Positions 34,180-43,643 of a DNA stretch of 64,000 nucleotides are shown one piece after another. Source of the DNA: Solibacter sp039934035 (GTDB taxonomy: Bacteria; Acidobacteriota; Terriglobia; Bryobacterales; Bryobacteraceae); NCBI GenBank assembly GCA_039934035.1, contig JBDTMZ010000107.1, positions 112,285-176,284 on the forward strand, written 5' to 3'. A program made the position numbers and the translations under genes. Position 1 is the first letter of the stretch. Each line of letters opens with the position of its first letter. Below the pieces are notes generated by a model. That model did not search any database, had not been told where the DNA came from, and was given only the letters and a program-made list of their open reading frames with translations.

Positions 34180-35487
34180 ATGAGCGATATCGCTGGAATT
34201 CCTTACGTAGAAGCGCAGTTCGATAAGAATGGCATTCTCCAGAATCCCGTTACCCTGCCCGCCGGCGTGACCGACCTGTTCGTCATGTCCCACGGCTGGA
34301 ATAACAACGCTGAAGACGCGCGCGGATTGTACCGCCGCCTGTTCACCAACTTCGTGGCCGTAGCCGCTCCCAACGATCTGCCTGGCCGCAGTTTCGCCAT
34401 CCTGGGCGTGATCTGGCCCTCCAAAGCGTTCGACGAACTGGTGGCCGCTTCCGGCGTGCCGGCGGGCGCCGAAGGTTCGGCCTCCCTGAAAGCGCACGAT
34501 GAAGGTTCGCTGCAGGCGCTGGCGGACAAGCTCGATCGCATGAAGGAGTTCTTCACCAGTCCCGCCGAGCAGCAAACCATCGATGAGGCCAAAGCGCTGC
34601 TGCCGGAACTGGAGGACAAGACCTCGGCGCGCAACGCCTTTGTGGACAAGATCCGTTCCCTGCTCGACAAGAGCGCGGCCAACAAGGAAGACGCCTCGGC
34701 CTCCTTCTTCAAACAGAACGGGGACGATCTGATGAACAACCTCAAGGTGGACGAGGACGATCTCGATGAGGACGTGAAGGGGCCGGGCGGCGCCATGTCG
34801 ATGGGTCTCGGGGTGGGAGGGGGTGGGCCCCAGGTGGAAGGCGCGGCGGGTCTGGGCGCGATCCTCTCGGGCTTTAAGGCCGCCGCCATGAACGTTTTGA
34901 ACTTCACCACCTACTTCGAAATGAAAGCCCGCGCCGGCACGGTGGGCAAGAATGGCGTGGGCCCGCTGATCGATAAGCTGGCTCCGCAGGTGGAGAAGAT
35001 CCACCTGATCGGCCATAGTTTCGGCGGCCGCGTGGTGACCTCCACCGCCGCCAATTCCACCACCGACAAGATCCGCAGCATGAGCCTGCTGCAGACGGCG
35101 TTTTCTCATAACGGCTTCTCGCTTTCCCAGGGTGGGTTCTTCCGCGCCGTGGTGGACGGCCACCGCGTGCATGGTCCGATTCTGGTGACGCACACCAAGA
35201 ACGACAAAGCCGTGGGCGTTGCCTACCCGCTGGCCTCCCGCATCAGCGGTGACAAAACCGCCGCTTTCGGTGACGAAAACGACAAATTCGGCGGCCTGGG
35301 GCGCAATGGCGCGCAGAAAATGGAAACCGGAGAGACGGTGCCAGGCAAGTTGCTGGCAGCCGGGTCCGCCTACACCTTTCAGCCCTCTAAGTTCTTCAAT
35401 TTAGAGGGCAGCGCGTTCATCACGGGCCACAGCGACATCTGTGGCAAAGAGATCGCGCACGCGATTCGCATCGCCATAGCGGTCTAA
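34180..35487 (+). CDS. Alpha/beta hydrolase (lipase/esterase-like) paired with the subtilase
   Basis: 435 residues without a signal peptide. An N-terminal oxyanion strand FVMSHGWNNN and a nucleophile elbow IGHSFGG (S280) mark the alpha/beta hydrolase fold; the likely acid is in THTKND and a late GHSD supplies a candidate His. Residues about 100-240 form a large acidic, helical and then glycine-rich insert (DEDDLDEDVKGPGG, GLGVGGGGPQ) with no known match, placed between the two halves of the fold. It follows the S8 peptidase by 30 bases. The substrate is unknown. Confidence 0.75.
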   Translation: MSDIAGIPYVEAQFDKNGILQNPVTLPAGVTDLFVMSHGWNNNAEDARGLYRRLFTNFVAVAAPNDLPGRSFAILGVIWPSKAFDELVAASGVPAGAEGSASLKAHDEGSLQALADKLDRMKEFFTSPAEQQTIDEAKALLPELEDKTSARNAFVDKIRSLLDKSAANKEDASASFFKQNGDDLMNNLKVDEDDLDEDVKGPGGAMSMGLGVGGGGPQVEGAAGLGAILSGFKAAAMNVLNFTTYFEMKARAGTVGKNGVGPLIDKLAPQVEKIHLIGHSFGGRVVTSTAANSTTDKIRSMSLLQTAFSHNGFSLSQGGFFRAVVDGHRVHGPILVTHTKNDKAVGVAYPLASRISGDKTAAFGDENDKFGGLGRNGAQKMETGETVPGKLLAAGSAYTFQPSKFFNLEGSAFITGHSDICGKEIAHAIRIAIAV

Positions 35488-35569
35488 TTTCGTGGGGCGC
35501 GCCGATCCCCCCGGATTCTTCATCTGGAATTTATCCGGTTGTAACGCAGGCCCGCTAATTTGAAGCGGA

Positions 35570-38500
35570 ATGCAAATCAACCTACTGCGAATTGCCTTAG
35601 TAGGGGCACTGGCTCTGCCCCTGTTCGCTCAAACCGATGTAGCCCGCGTGACGGGCACCGTAACCGACGCCTCGGGAGCGGTGATTCCCGCCGCGTCGAT
35701 TGTCGTGAAAAACGAAAAGACCGGGCAGGAGCGCAAGGCGAGCACCGATGAGCACGGTGTCTACCTCGTCCTCCAATTGCAGCCCTCCAACTACTCCCTG
35801 ACCGCGAGCGCGCCCGGTATGGCAGCCTCCGAATTCAAGGGAATCAATCTTCAGGTGGGGCAGGAGCGCATGTTGAACATCGCGCTCGCGCCTTCTTCGG
35901 TCACCACCGAAGTCAATGTGAGCAGCGGCGAACTGGTAACGGTCGACGTGAGCTCCGCGCGAATCGGCGCCAATGTTTCGACGCGCGAAGTAGCGGAACT
36001 GCCGATGAACGGCCGCCAGGTTTCGCAGCTTTATCTTTTGGCACCCGGCGCCGTGAACAACGGCAGCGGCAGCTTCGACAATATCCGCTTCAGCGGACGG
36101 TCCAATCAACAGAATGTGATTCGTTACGATGGCGTGGAAGGCTCCTCCATCGTGGATAGCTCGCCGGGCAATCTGAACGGCGAAAGCACCTCGCTCTTCC
36201 GCCTGGAACAGAGCCTGGAAAATGTGCAGGAATTCCGCGTCGATAGCAGCAACTATCCGGCAGAATACGGCACGGGCACAGGCGGACAGATCAGCTTCGT
36301 GACCAAATCCGGCGCCAATGACTATCACGGCTCGGCCTTCGAGTATCTGCGCAACGACGCGATGGATGCGCGCAATTTCTTCGACCGCGCCACCAAGAGC
36401 AAACTCCGCCTCAATCAATTCGGCGGCTCGCTGGGCGGCGCCATCGTAAAGGATAAGGCGTTCTTCTTCGCCAGCTATGAAGGACTGCGCCAACACACCG
36501 CTTCGCCCATCGTGGAGAGTACGCTCAGCGCGGCCGTGCGCGCGCGTCCCGATTGCGTAGGCGGAAACACCGCCAATTGCATCGCTCCCGCCATCCGTCC
36601 GCTGCTGGCGGCGTTTCCTGTCGGCCAGAGCGCTTCGGCCGATCCGCTGCTCGATATCGTCAACATCTCGGCGCCCGCCACGGTCGGTGAGAACGCCGGC
36701 GGCTTCCGTTTCGACTACAACCTGAGCCCGAGATACCGCTTCTACGCGCGCTACTTCCGCGACCAGGGTGTTTCGGCACAGACGCAGAACTCCACGCTGA
36801 GCCAGTACAACACCACCATCGTGCCGCAGAACGGCGTACTCAGCCTGACGCAGATGCTCTCGCCCACGGTCATCAATGAAACCAAATTTGGCTACAACGG
36901 TTCCAAGACGCGCGTGGCCGGCGTTCCCGGTCCCAGCCCGAACGCGAATCTGAACGGAGTGACGCTGAATCTCAGCGGCAGCGTGGCCCTGGGCGGTATT
37001 GCCGGCCAGTCTGGCAGCGCCGGAATCGCGATCCCCACCGGCCTGATTCGCCTGAGCAGTTCGTTCAACGGCCGTGGCGCACCTTACACGAACTACTCCA
37101 ATGCGCTGATCGACAGCCTGAGCGTCATCCGCGGCAAGCACAGCCTGAAATTCGGCGGCGAACTGCGCATGCTCACGCTGTACAACGATCAGTTGGGAGG
37201 CACCACCTACACGTTCGGCAGTGTGAACGCGTTCCTTGCGAATGCGCCTTCTTCGATCGCCTTCAATGGCGACCTGAGCGCCAAGAGCCCGTTCAGCGGA
37301 CTTTCCGGACTGGCTCACTTGCGCCAGAATCTCTATATTCTCTACGCGCAGGATGAGTACAAGCTAACTCCCACGCTGACCATGAGCTACGGTCTGCGGT
37401 ACGAATACTACCAGCCCCTGCACGACGTCAACAATAAAGCCGTCATCTTCGACATGACCAAGGGCGACATCGTGGCCGGGACGTCCGCTGCGTGGTATCA
37501 ATCTTCGACTCACAACTTCGGGCCGCGCCTTGCGTTTAGCTGGGCTCCCCAGAAGCTGCAGAACAAGACGGTGATCCGCGTGGGCGGCGGTTACTACTAC
37601 GGTCCGGGGCAGACGGAAGATCAATTGCAGCCGTCGGCCAACGACCGCATCGGCCGCACCATCTCCTCGGGTTCGCTGCTGGCGTATCCGTTCGACACCG
37701 CGTCGGTCTACCAGAACTACAACATCAACGATCCCAACCTCGGTTACCAGCCGCGTGCCTATGGCCCCGGCTATCGCATCCCGGAGCGCATTCTGTCCTA
37801 CACGGCGTCGGTGCAGCAGACCATTCCCGGCAATGCCGTGTTGACGGTGGCGTACGTGGGCAGCCAGGGCCGCAATCTCTTCCTGCGCAGCACCACCAAC
37901 AAGATCACCGGTTTCACGATGAATCAGACCACGGGAGTGGGGTCCGCGGTGCGCGAGTTCGGCAACCGCTTCGCCGAAATCGACTACAAGACCAACGGCG
38001 GCACTGACAACTACAACAGCATGCAGGTCACGCTGAATCGCCGCTACGCTTCCGGCCTCTCGCTGGGCGCGCAGTACGGTTGGGCGCACAGTATCGGCAA
38101 CTCCGGCGGCAGCAACGAAGCCAATACCGCGGGCAACCCGTTCAACTTCGCTGCCGACCGCGGCAACAACAACTTCGACATCCGCCAGAGCTTCAACATG
38201 ACCGCGCTTTATGAGCTGCCGGTGGGCAAGGGCAAGAAGCTGCTGAAGAACGCGCCGGCCGCGGCCGATCTGCTGCTGGGCGGCTGGCAACTCGGCGGCA
38301 TCGTCAATGCGCGCACCGGCGTGCCGATCGATGTGCTGATCACGCGTCCCGACCTGGCATACCGCGATACGCGCGATGGCAGTCTGTACGCGAACCCGGT
38401 GGTGGCCAACGGTGCCGTGGTGACCGTGCCGGTGATCAATACGCTGGGCGGCGGCAACAGCCGCAACGTACGGCGCCCCGACATCGTGGCGGGCGTCAAC

Positions 38501-38902
38501 CCGTATCTCAAGAACGGCCTCAACTTTTTGAACCCCGCGGCCTTCAGCCTTCCGAAGGACGGAACGTACGGCAATTCGTCGCGCAACGGCCTGGCGGGTC
38601 CCGGACTGCAGCAGTTCGACATTACGCTGAGCAAGAAGTTCCGCGTGGCGGAAGGCAAGAACGTGGAGTTCCGCTCTGAGTTCTACAACATCTTCAACCA
38701 CGCCAACCTCGCCAATCCCGGCAATCTGCGGCTGGCCGCAGGCCTGCCAACGGGGCCTGGAGCTTCCGGCCTGCAGCCCGGCACCGCGTTCTCCCCGGCG
38801 ACGGCGGGCGGCAACTTCGGTGTGCTGACGCAGACGGTATCGAACCAGATCGGGATCGGCACCAATCGCCAGATTCAGCTTTCGCTGCGATTGAACTTTT
38901 AG
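35570..38902 (+). CDS. TonB-dependent receptor with carboxypeptidase-regulatory-like domain (Oar-like)
   Basis: 1110 residues. Signal peptide (QINLLRIALVGALALPLFAQ) then a carboxypeptidase-regulatory beta-sandwich (VTGTVTDASGAVIPAASIVV, about residues 27-110). A plug domain follows (STREVAELPMNGRQVSQLYL, then FRLEQSLENVQEFRVDSSNY) and a large beta-barrel ending in QIQLSLRLNF, the aromatic terminus of outer-membrane barrels. This Oar-like architecture is heavily amplified in Solibacter relatives and may import large polymers. It starts 82 bases after the hydrolase; whether it belongs to that unit is unclear. The inverted-repeat element lies just after its stop. Confidence 0.9.
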   Translation: MQINLLRIALVGALALPLFAQTDVARVTGTVTDASGAVIPAASIVVKNEKTGQERKASTDEHGVYLVLQLQPSNYSLTASAPGMAASEFKGINLQVGQERMLNIALAPSSVTTEVNVSSGELVTVDVSSARIGANVSTREVAELPMNGRQVSQLYLLAPGAVNNGSGSFDNIRFSGRSNQQNVIRYDGVEGSSIVDSSPGNLNGESTSLFRLEQSLENVQEFRVDSSNYPAEYGTGTGGQISFVTKSGANDYHGSAFEYLRNDAMDARNFFDRATKSKLRLNQFGGSLGGAIVKDKAFFFASYEGLRQHTASPIVESTLSAAVRARPDCVGGNTANCIAPAIRPLLAAFPVGQSASADPLLDIVNISAPATVGENAGGFRFDYNLSPRYRFYARYFRDQGVSAQTQNSTLSQYNTTIVPQNGVLSLTQMLSPTVINETKFGYNGSKTRVAGVPGPSPNANLNGVTLNLSGSVALGGIAGQSGSAGIAIPTGLIRLSSSFNGRGAPYTNYSNALIDSLSVIRGKHSLKFGGELRMLTLYNDQLGGTTYTFGSVNAFLANAPSSIAFNGDLSAKSPFSGLSGLAHLRQNLYILYAQDEYKLTPTLTMSYGLRYEYYQPLHDVNNKAVIFDMTKGDIVAGTSAAWYQSSTHNFGPRLAFSWAPQKLQNKTVIRVGGGYYYGPGQTEDQLQPSANDRIGRTISSGSLLAYPFDTASVYQNYNINDPNLGYQPRAYGPGYRIPERILSYTASVQQTIPGNAVLTVAYVGSQGRNLFLRSTTNKITGFTMNQTTGVGSAVREFGNRFAEIDYKTNGGTDNYNSMQVTLNRRYASGLSLGAQYGWAHSIGNSGGSNEANTAGNPFNFAADRGNNNFDIRQSFNMTALYELPVGKGKKLLKNAPAAADLLLGGWQLGGIVNARTGVPIDVLITRPDLAYRDTRDGSLYANPVVANGAVVTVPVINTLGGGNSRNVRRPDIVAGVNPYLKNGLNFLNPAAFSLPKDGTYGNSSRNGLAGPGLQQFDITLSKKFRVAEGKNVEFRSEFYNIFNHANLANPGNLRLAAGLPTGPGASGLQPGTAFSPATAGGNFGVLTQTVSNQIGIGTNRQIQLSLRLNF

Positions 38903-38906
38903 GTTT

Positions 38907-39221
38907 AGTTTTCAGTCATCAGTATTCAGTTTTCAGTTCTGACGCAGCGCGCTTCTTCATTCGTGCTGACCAGTCCGCTCAGGTGGTCCGCATCCCCCCT
39001 GGCTCAGTCCTGACGCTGAGCGGATCGCTTTCACGCAGAAGGTCACAGGTAGCCGACCCGGCCGCAGCAGTTGGGCTGCAGGCTGAGAGCTGGCCTGTGA
39101 CCGCGGAAGCCACGTCGAGTCCGCACTCCGTTCCAAACGTCACCAGTTATTCAGTCTGGCGACGCCGGAGGCGGGGCCGACAGCTGAAAGACTGACAACT
39201 GAAAACTGATAACTGAAAACT
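38907..39221. mobile_element. Inverted-repeat-bounded element, 315 bp, with strong internal stems (MITE-like or structured RNA)
   Basis: The ends are terminal inverted repeats of about 31 bases with three mismatches, both made of TCAGTT/TTCAGT-type units (AGTTTTCAGT at 38907; ACTGAAAACT ending at 39221). Inside, CCGCTCAG (38975-38982) pairs with CTGAGCGG (39016-39023), and GGTCACAGG (39041-39049) pairs perfectly with CCTGTGACC (39094-39102), with a smaller GCAGC/GCTGC stem between. No reading frame of note lies inside. It fills the gap between the TonB receptor and the zincin gene. No target-site duplication was evident. Confidence 0.65.
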
Positions 39222-39247
39222 CTGATACGACTTGCTACTCTGGCCTC

Positions 39248-39769
39248 GTGCCGTTTGTTTCTTCCGATTCGCGCGTGCGGAGGGTCGTGCGGGGGATGCC
39301 GCCGCTTGCCGGACTACCGATCCTCGTGGAGACCATGCGTGGACTGCGCGACCGCCGCGGACTGGTGCTGGGTGGAGCGTTTCTGCGAGAGCGCAGGATC
39401 GCGCTGGACGGTACTCCCGCCGAGTTCTCGCGCATCCTGGTCCACGAGGTGGCGCACTTCATCTGGTTGCGGCTGGGGAACGGCGTCCGTCTCGACTATG
39501 AAACTCTGCTCTGCGGGGAGCAGGCCGCCCGCGCGCGGGGCGAACTGGGTTGGAGCGCCGAATGGCGGAAGGCTGCGCTTTCGGCGGACGACAGGGCGCA
39601 GCGCTCGCGCCGCTGGCGGGAATACTGCTGCGAGAGTTTTTGCGATACCGCCGCCTGGCTGTACAGCGGCGTCGCGCGTCACCCCGAATTCACCCTGGCA
39701 GGGCGCTGGCGCTCTCGGCGGAAGGCGTGGTTTTCCGCGGCGCTGGACGGCCGGACTTTGTCGATATAA
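39248..39769 (+). CDS. Putative zincin-like metallopeptidase
   Basis: 173 residues from a GTG start. The zinc-peptidase motif HExxH is in LVHEVAHFIWLRLG, and a later CCESFCDTAAW segment could supply the third ligand (Glu or Asp). There is no signal peptide, so a cytoplasmic role is likely. It resembles small zincins of unknown function. Several frames overlap here; this one is chosen because it alone contains the HExxH motif. Confidence 0.62.
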   Translation: MPFVSSDSRVRRVVRGMPPLAGLPILVETMRGLRDRRGLVLGGAFLRERRIALDGTPAEFSRILVHEVAHFIWLRLGNGVRLDYETLLCGEQAARARGELGWSAEWRKAALSADDRAQRSRRWREYCCESFCDTAAWLYSGVARHPEFTLAGRWRSRRKAWFSAALDGRTLSI

Positions 39770-39789
39770 TCTAGCTAGGAAATAATTCT

Positions 39790-40401
39790 GTGCCCTTACC
39801 CCGTCCCTACCTCGCACTCACGACCGCATTGCTGGCAGCGTGCTTCTTTGCCGGGTGCTCTTCGGAGCGCGCCGTCAAGGCGGCCGAGTCGGTAAAGCCT
39901 GAAAAGAACCGTAATCCCGCTCCCGAATTTGCCCTCAAGGATGCGGACGGCAAAACCGCGCGCCTGGAAGACTATAAGGGCAAGGTCGTGCTGCTCGATT
40001 TCTTCGCGACCTGGTGCGGACCGTGCAAGATCGAGATTCCGTGGTTTATGGAGTTGGAGCGAAAGAACAAGGACAAAGGGTTCAGCGTACTCGGAGTTTC
40101 GATGGACGACGAGGGGTGGGAAGTGGTCAAGCCTTTCCTCGCCGGTTTGGGCGTCAATTACCGCGTGGTGATCGGCAACGATTCCACCGCGCAGCTTTAT
40201 GGCGGCGTGGATGCGCTGCCCACCACGTTCCTGATCGACCGCAACGGCAAGATCGCCGCGGTGCATATCGGGCTGACGAGCAAAAAGGATTTCGAAGATG
40301 GTGTCGAACAACTACTGCAAGCTCCCGGCGGGCTGGTCAAAGACGCTGCTGACTTTTCTCGCGGCGGGGCTTTTCCTGCCTTCGCTCTGGGCGCAAAGTA
40401 A
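39790..40401 (+). CDS. TlpA/ResA-type thioredoxin-like lipoprotein
   Basis: 203 residues from a GTG start. An N-terminal lipoprotein signal ends in the lipobox FAGC. The AhpC-TSA/Redoxin fold follows (PAPEFALKDADGKTARLEDY) with the redox-active WCGPC and the cis-Pro motif ALPTTFLIDR. It is a membrane-anchored periplasmic thiol-disulfide reductase, for instance in cytochrome c maturation. The tail after DGVEQLLQ (34 residues) is coded in the region that overlaps the next gene. Confidence 0.9.
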   Translation: MPLPRPYLALTTALLAACFFAGCSSERAVKAAESVKPEKNRNPAPEFALKDADGKTARLEDYKGKVVLLDFFATWCGPCKIEIPWFMELERKNKDKGFSVLGVSMDDEGWEVVKPFLAGLGVNYRVVIGNDSTAQLYGGVDALPTTFLIDRNGKIAAVHIGLTSKKDFEDGVEQLLQAPGGLVKDAADFSRGGAFPAFALGAK

Positions 40402-40804
40402 GGAATACCTGACGGTCGGCGAACTTCCCAAAGTCGCCGGCAAACGCAGCGCGGCGGTGCAAGTGAAAATTCCCGTGGTGGTGAAGGATGGCTACCACGT
40501 GAACAGCAACAAGCCGAACGAGGAATCGCTGATCCCGTTGAAGCTCACGTGGACGGCCATGGGCGCGCTGGAAGGCGGCGCTATCACTTATCCCAAGCCG
40601 TCGCAAGAGAAGTACGAATTCACTGAAGCGCCCCTTTCCGTCTACACCGGAGCGTTCGATCTGGTGGCGAACTTCAAAGTGGCGGCGAAGGCGCAGGCCG
40701 GTCCTGGGGCGGCTACCGGCAAGCTGCGCTATCAGGCGTGCAGCAATCGCGCGTGCTATCCGCCGAAGACCGTGGACATTACGATTAGCTACCAGGTGCA
40801 GTAG
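40298..40804 (+). CDS. DsbD N-terminal-domain-like periplasmic thiol protein
   Basis: 168 residues; start ATG 40298 (GTG 40301 is the only near alternative), and its signal peptide (KTLLTFLAAGLFLPSLWAQ) is encoded entirely within the 3' end of the TlpA gene, in another frame, with a 104-base overlap. The mature domain resembles DsbD-alpha (VVKDGYHVNSNKPNEESLIP) and has the cysteine pair YQACSNRACYPP. It probably passes electrons from a membrane reductase to periplasmic thiol proteins such as the TlpA relative. No DsbD membrane domain is present. Confidence 0.8.
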   Translation: MVSNNYCKLPAGWSKTLLTFLAAGLFLPSLWAQSKEYLTVGELPKVAGKRSAAVQVKIPVVVKDGYHVNSNKPNEESLIPLKLTWTAMGALEGGAITYPKPSQEKYEFTEAPLSVYTGAFDLVANFKVAAKAQAGPGAATGKLRYQACSNRACYPPKTVDITISYQVQ

Positions 40805-40900
40805 GCGGCACGCTGGTGGAGCGGGCAGGTTCCCCTTGTCTGCAAAACTCAGGTCGTGCAGGCTGTCCTCGCTTGCGTGTACGCTTGGGCAAACCTCAAG

Positions 40901-40926
40901 TGGACAGGTCGGGAGGCCTGTCCTAC
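40901..40926. repeat. Dispersed palindromic repeat, copy at 40.9 kb
   Basis: GGACAGGTC and GGCCTGTCC flank GGGA, followed by TAC. It is a near-perfect hairpin of the same family as at 27.3, 61.5 and 63.0 kb, in the gap between convergent DsbD-N and lysA genes, 24 bases past the lysA stop. Confidence 0.8.
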
Positions 40927-40950
40927 GCCGGCGGTCAAGGATACCGGAGG

Positions 40951-42189
40951 CTACAGAGTTTCGCCCCGCACCAGATCGGCATAAGTCTCGCGCGCGCGGA
41001 CAATTCTCCAGGCAGCGCCATCGACCAGAACTTCGGGGCCGCGCGGGCGTGAGTTATAGTTCGAGCTCTGCACGAAGCCGTAAGCGCCGGCGGTGCAAAC
41101 CGCGAGATAGTCGCCGGGCATGGCGTTCGCCATGACGCGGTCGCGCGCCAGGAAGTCGCCGGTCTCGCAGACGGGCCCCACGACGTCCATGGTGGCAGGA
41201 GGCAGGGGACTCTGGCGCAGCGGCAGAATCTCGTGGTGGGCACGGTAAAGCGACGGACGGATTAAATCGTTCATCGCCGCGTCCACGATCAGAAATTCCT
41301 TATCGCCGTTGCGTTTTCGGTACAGCACTCGGGTGAGCAGCACGCCTGCGGGGCCGACAATGCTGCGCCCGGGTTCGATCATGGCGGTCAGTCCGCTGGC
41401 CAGGACGCGGCTCGAAATCATTGCCACGAAGCTGGCGATATCCGGAGCAGTTTCGCCCGCGTGATAGGCCACGCCCAGGCCCCCGCCCAGATCCAGGTGC
41501 TGGATGGGATGGCCCTGCGCGCGTAGCGTCTCCGCCAGCGCGAGCACCTTGTCCAGCGCTTCCAGGATGGGGCTGGGGTCGAGGATCTGCGATCCGATAT
41601 GGCAACTGACGCCGCCGGCTGCCAGGTTGCGGAACTGACGCGACCGTTGGTAGACTCCAGGGGCTTCGGCAATAGCGATGCCGAATTTGTGCTGGCTCAA
41701 CCCGGTCGAAATATAGGGGTGCGTCACCGCGTCTACATCGGGGTTGACGCGGATGGAGAAACTGGCCTTCAGGCCGAGGCGCGCGGCCTTGGAGTCGATC
41801 AGCGCCAGTTCCGCTTCCGACTCGCAATTGAAGGTGTGGATACCGCTTTCCAGGGCATATTCCACTTCGGCGGCGGTCTTGCCGACACCCGAAAAAACGA
41901 TTTTCGCCGCAGCGCCGCCGGCCTGGAGGACGCGATATAACTCGCCGCCGGAAACGATGTCGAAGCCGGCGCCGTGTTTGGCCAGCAGGGAAAGAATGGC
42001 GAGCGAAGAGTTGGCCTTCACCGCGTAGCAGATGGTGTGCGGCAGGGTGCCGAACGCCGCGTCGTAGGCGGCGTAGCTCTGCCGAATGGCCTGGCTGGAA
42101 TATACGTAGGCAGGCGTTCCTACTTCATGAGCGAGGTCGGCCAGCGGGACCTGCTCACAGTAATAGTCTTTTTGCGAATAGGCAAACAT
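40951..42189 (-). CDS. lysA: Diaminopimelate decarboxylase
   Basis: 412 residues from the ATG at 42189 (MFAYSQKDYYCEQVPLADLA); the longer upstream frame is unlike the family. The PLP lysine is K58 in CYAVKANSS. CHIGSQI, LDLGGGLGVAY, EPGRSIVG and the substrate-binding GPVCETGDFLA are all present. It makes L-lysine from meso-diaminopimelate in the last step of lysine synthesis. It stands alone here. Confidence 0.95.
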   Translation of the reverse strand: MFAYSQKDYYCEQVPLADLAHEVGTPAYVYSSQAIRQSYAAYDAAFGTLPHTICYAVKANSSLAILSLLAKHGAGFDIVSGGELYRVLQAGGAAAKIVFSGVGKTAAEVEYALESGIHTFNCESEAELALIDSKAARLGLKASFSIRVNPDVDAVTHPYISTGLSQHKFGIAIAEAPGVYQRSRQFRNLAAGGVSCHIGSQILDPSPILEALDKVLALAETLRAQGHPIQHLDLGGGLGVAYHAGETAPDIASFVAMISSRVLASGLTAMIEPGRSIVGPAGVLLTRVLYRKRNGDKEFLIVDAAMNDLIRPSLYRAHHEILPLRQSPLPPATMDVVGPVCETGDFLARDRVMANAMPGDYLAVCTAGAYGFVQSSNYNSRPRGPEVLVDGAAWRIVRARETYADLVRGETL

Positions 42190-42389
42190 CTGAGAATTTG
42201 GGCTGAATTTCCAGTATGCCACGATGCGGGAGCGGAGACTTCTCACGTAGGGGTGTGGGGGGATAGACGAAATGCCCGTCCGATCAAGAAGAACCTGGCG
42301 TAAAGCTGTTCGGGTCTCATGAACGTTGATTCGGAATGGGGATGGAACGCTGCCTGACGTCTCGGATGGGGTCGCACGCCCGCGGCGGC

Positions 42390-43643
42390 CTATTCGGTAG
42401 CAGTCGCCGGCGTGCGCAGTTTGCGCAGCGCCGCCTGGGTTTCTTCCCACTGCTTGGGCGACTTGCGAGTGGCGTAGGGCAGGTCCGGATCTCGGAAATA
42501 TTCGAGCACGTTGCGCAGCAATGCGGGATCAATCTTGGACCGCTCCTCACTGGCCAGTTGGCGCGCCAGTTTGGCATACGCCTCGTCGGCCAAGCGGTAC
42601 TCCGTAGGGCGGGTGAGTTTCCCCGTGTCGAAATCGCGATCTTCGAGCGCCAGACGGTGAGCGCGCTCGTCGGCCAGCAGGCGGCGGTATTCCTCCAAGG
42701 TGCGATTGAAGCTGGTTTCGAATAGATTGAGCGCCTGCGGAGTCGGCGGATGGAAGGCCAGAGCCTTCAGTGGTCCCACCTTGGGGAGGATGCGAATCAG
42801 GAAGGCGACAATCCGCGTGCCGATGCCGGGCTCGTGAAAACGGCCCTTCCATTCCTTCCGGTAACTGGCGCGCGAGAGGTTGTAGACGAACTGTTGCTTG
42901 CTGACCGTCATGCCCTGATGGGTGGCCTCCAGTTCGTCTTTCCTTAAATGCCACGCGATGCGTGTCATCTGCGGAATCAAAACGCTCACCGCGCGCCGGT
43001 AGGTGCCCAGCGCGAGATCGAGATCGCCAAAGACGTCTTTCAGCTCCAGCGAGTACGTGCGCAGGAAGGCACGCTCCATGACGCCCTTCTCCACTTCGAA
43101 GCCGATGAAATCGTGATACGCCTGCGGCGCATAGCTCCCCTTGGCGACTTCCGCCACATCGAAGCTGAATTCCACTTTCATGTGCGACGTCTTGTCGTCC
43201 GCGTAGGTCACCGACTTGCCGTATTTGGCGGCCAACTTCGGATACTCCATCGCGACCGAAGGGTTGACGGCCACGCCGTGGCCCTGCGTGTCCGCCGCGT
43301 AATGGGCGAGCGAACCGAGGGCGAAGGCCAGTTCGTTCAGGTCCCGTGCCTCGCGGATCAGATTGAGAACGAACTCGCCGGTTCGCACATAGTGCACCAG
43401 GTCGCTGAAGAACGTGCTGCCGAACGGGTAATAGCCGGCATCCTGAATGATGCAGCCGCCGTAGGCGCTGGCATGCGCACGCACCAGTTCCTCTTCGGTC
43501 GCCTGCGGATACCGGCTGCGCAACAGCGGTTTGATGTCACGATCCCACGTCGAGTCGATGATCGCTTCGTGGGTAAGCACCGAATAGCCTTGCAGGCTAG
43601 AACACAGAAAGAAGCCGGCGATCGCGGTCCGCAGCCAGAGCAC
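42390..43643 (-). CDS. Zinc-dependent phospholipase C-like protein (S1/P1-related fold)
   Basis: 417 residues with a signal peptide (LRTAIAGFFLCSSLQGYS). After cleavage the sequence begins near VLTHEAIID, and further His/Asp motifs follow (YVRTGEFVLN, LGSLAHYAADTQGHG). These fit the trinuclear zinc site of phospholipase C and related enzymes. The C-terminal half is helical and has no known match. It may be a secreted lipase; the family is sure only for the N-terminal domain. Confidence 0.75.
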   Translation of the reverse strand: MLWLRTAIAGFFLCSSLQGYSVLTHEAIIDSTWDRDIKPLLRSRYPQATEEELVRAHASAYGGCIIQDAGYYPFGSTFFSDLVHYVRTGEFVLNLIREARDLNELAFALGSLAHYAADTQGHGVAVNPSVAMEYPKLAAKYGKSVTYADDKTSHMKVEFSFDVAEVAKGSYAPQAYHDFIGFEVEKGVMERAFLRTYSLELKDVFGDLDLALGTYRRAVSVLIPQMTRIAWHLRKDELEATHQGMTVSKQQFVYNLSRASYRKEWKGRFHEPGIGTRIVAFLIRILPKVGPLKALAFHPPTPQALNLFETSFNRTLEEYRRLLADERAHRLALEDRDFDTGKLTRPTEYRLADEAYAKLARQLASEERSKIDPALLRNVLEYFRDPDLPYATRKSPKQWEETQAALRKLRTPATATE

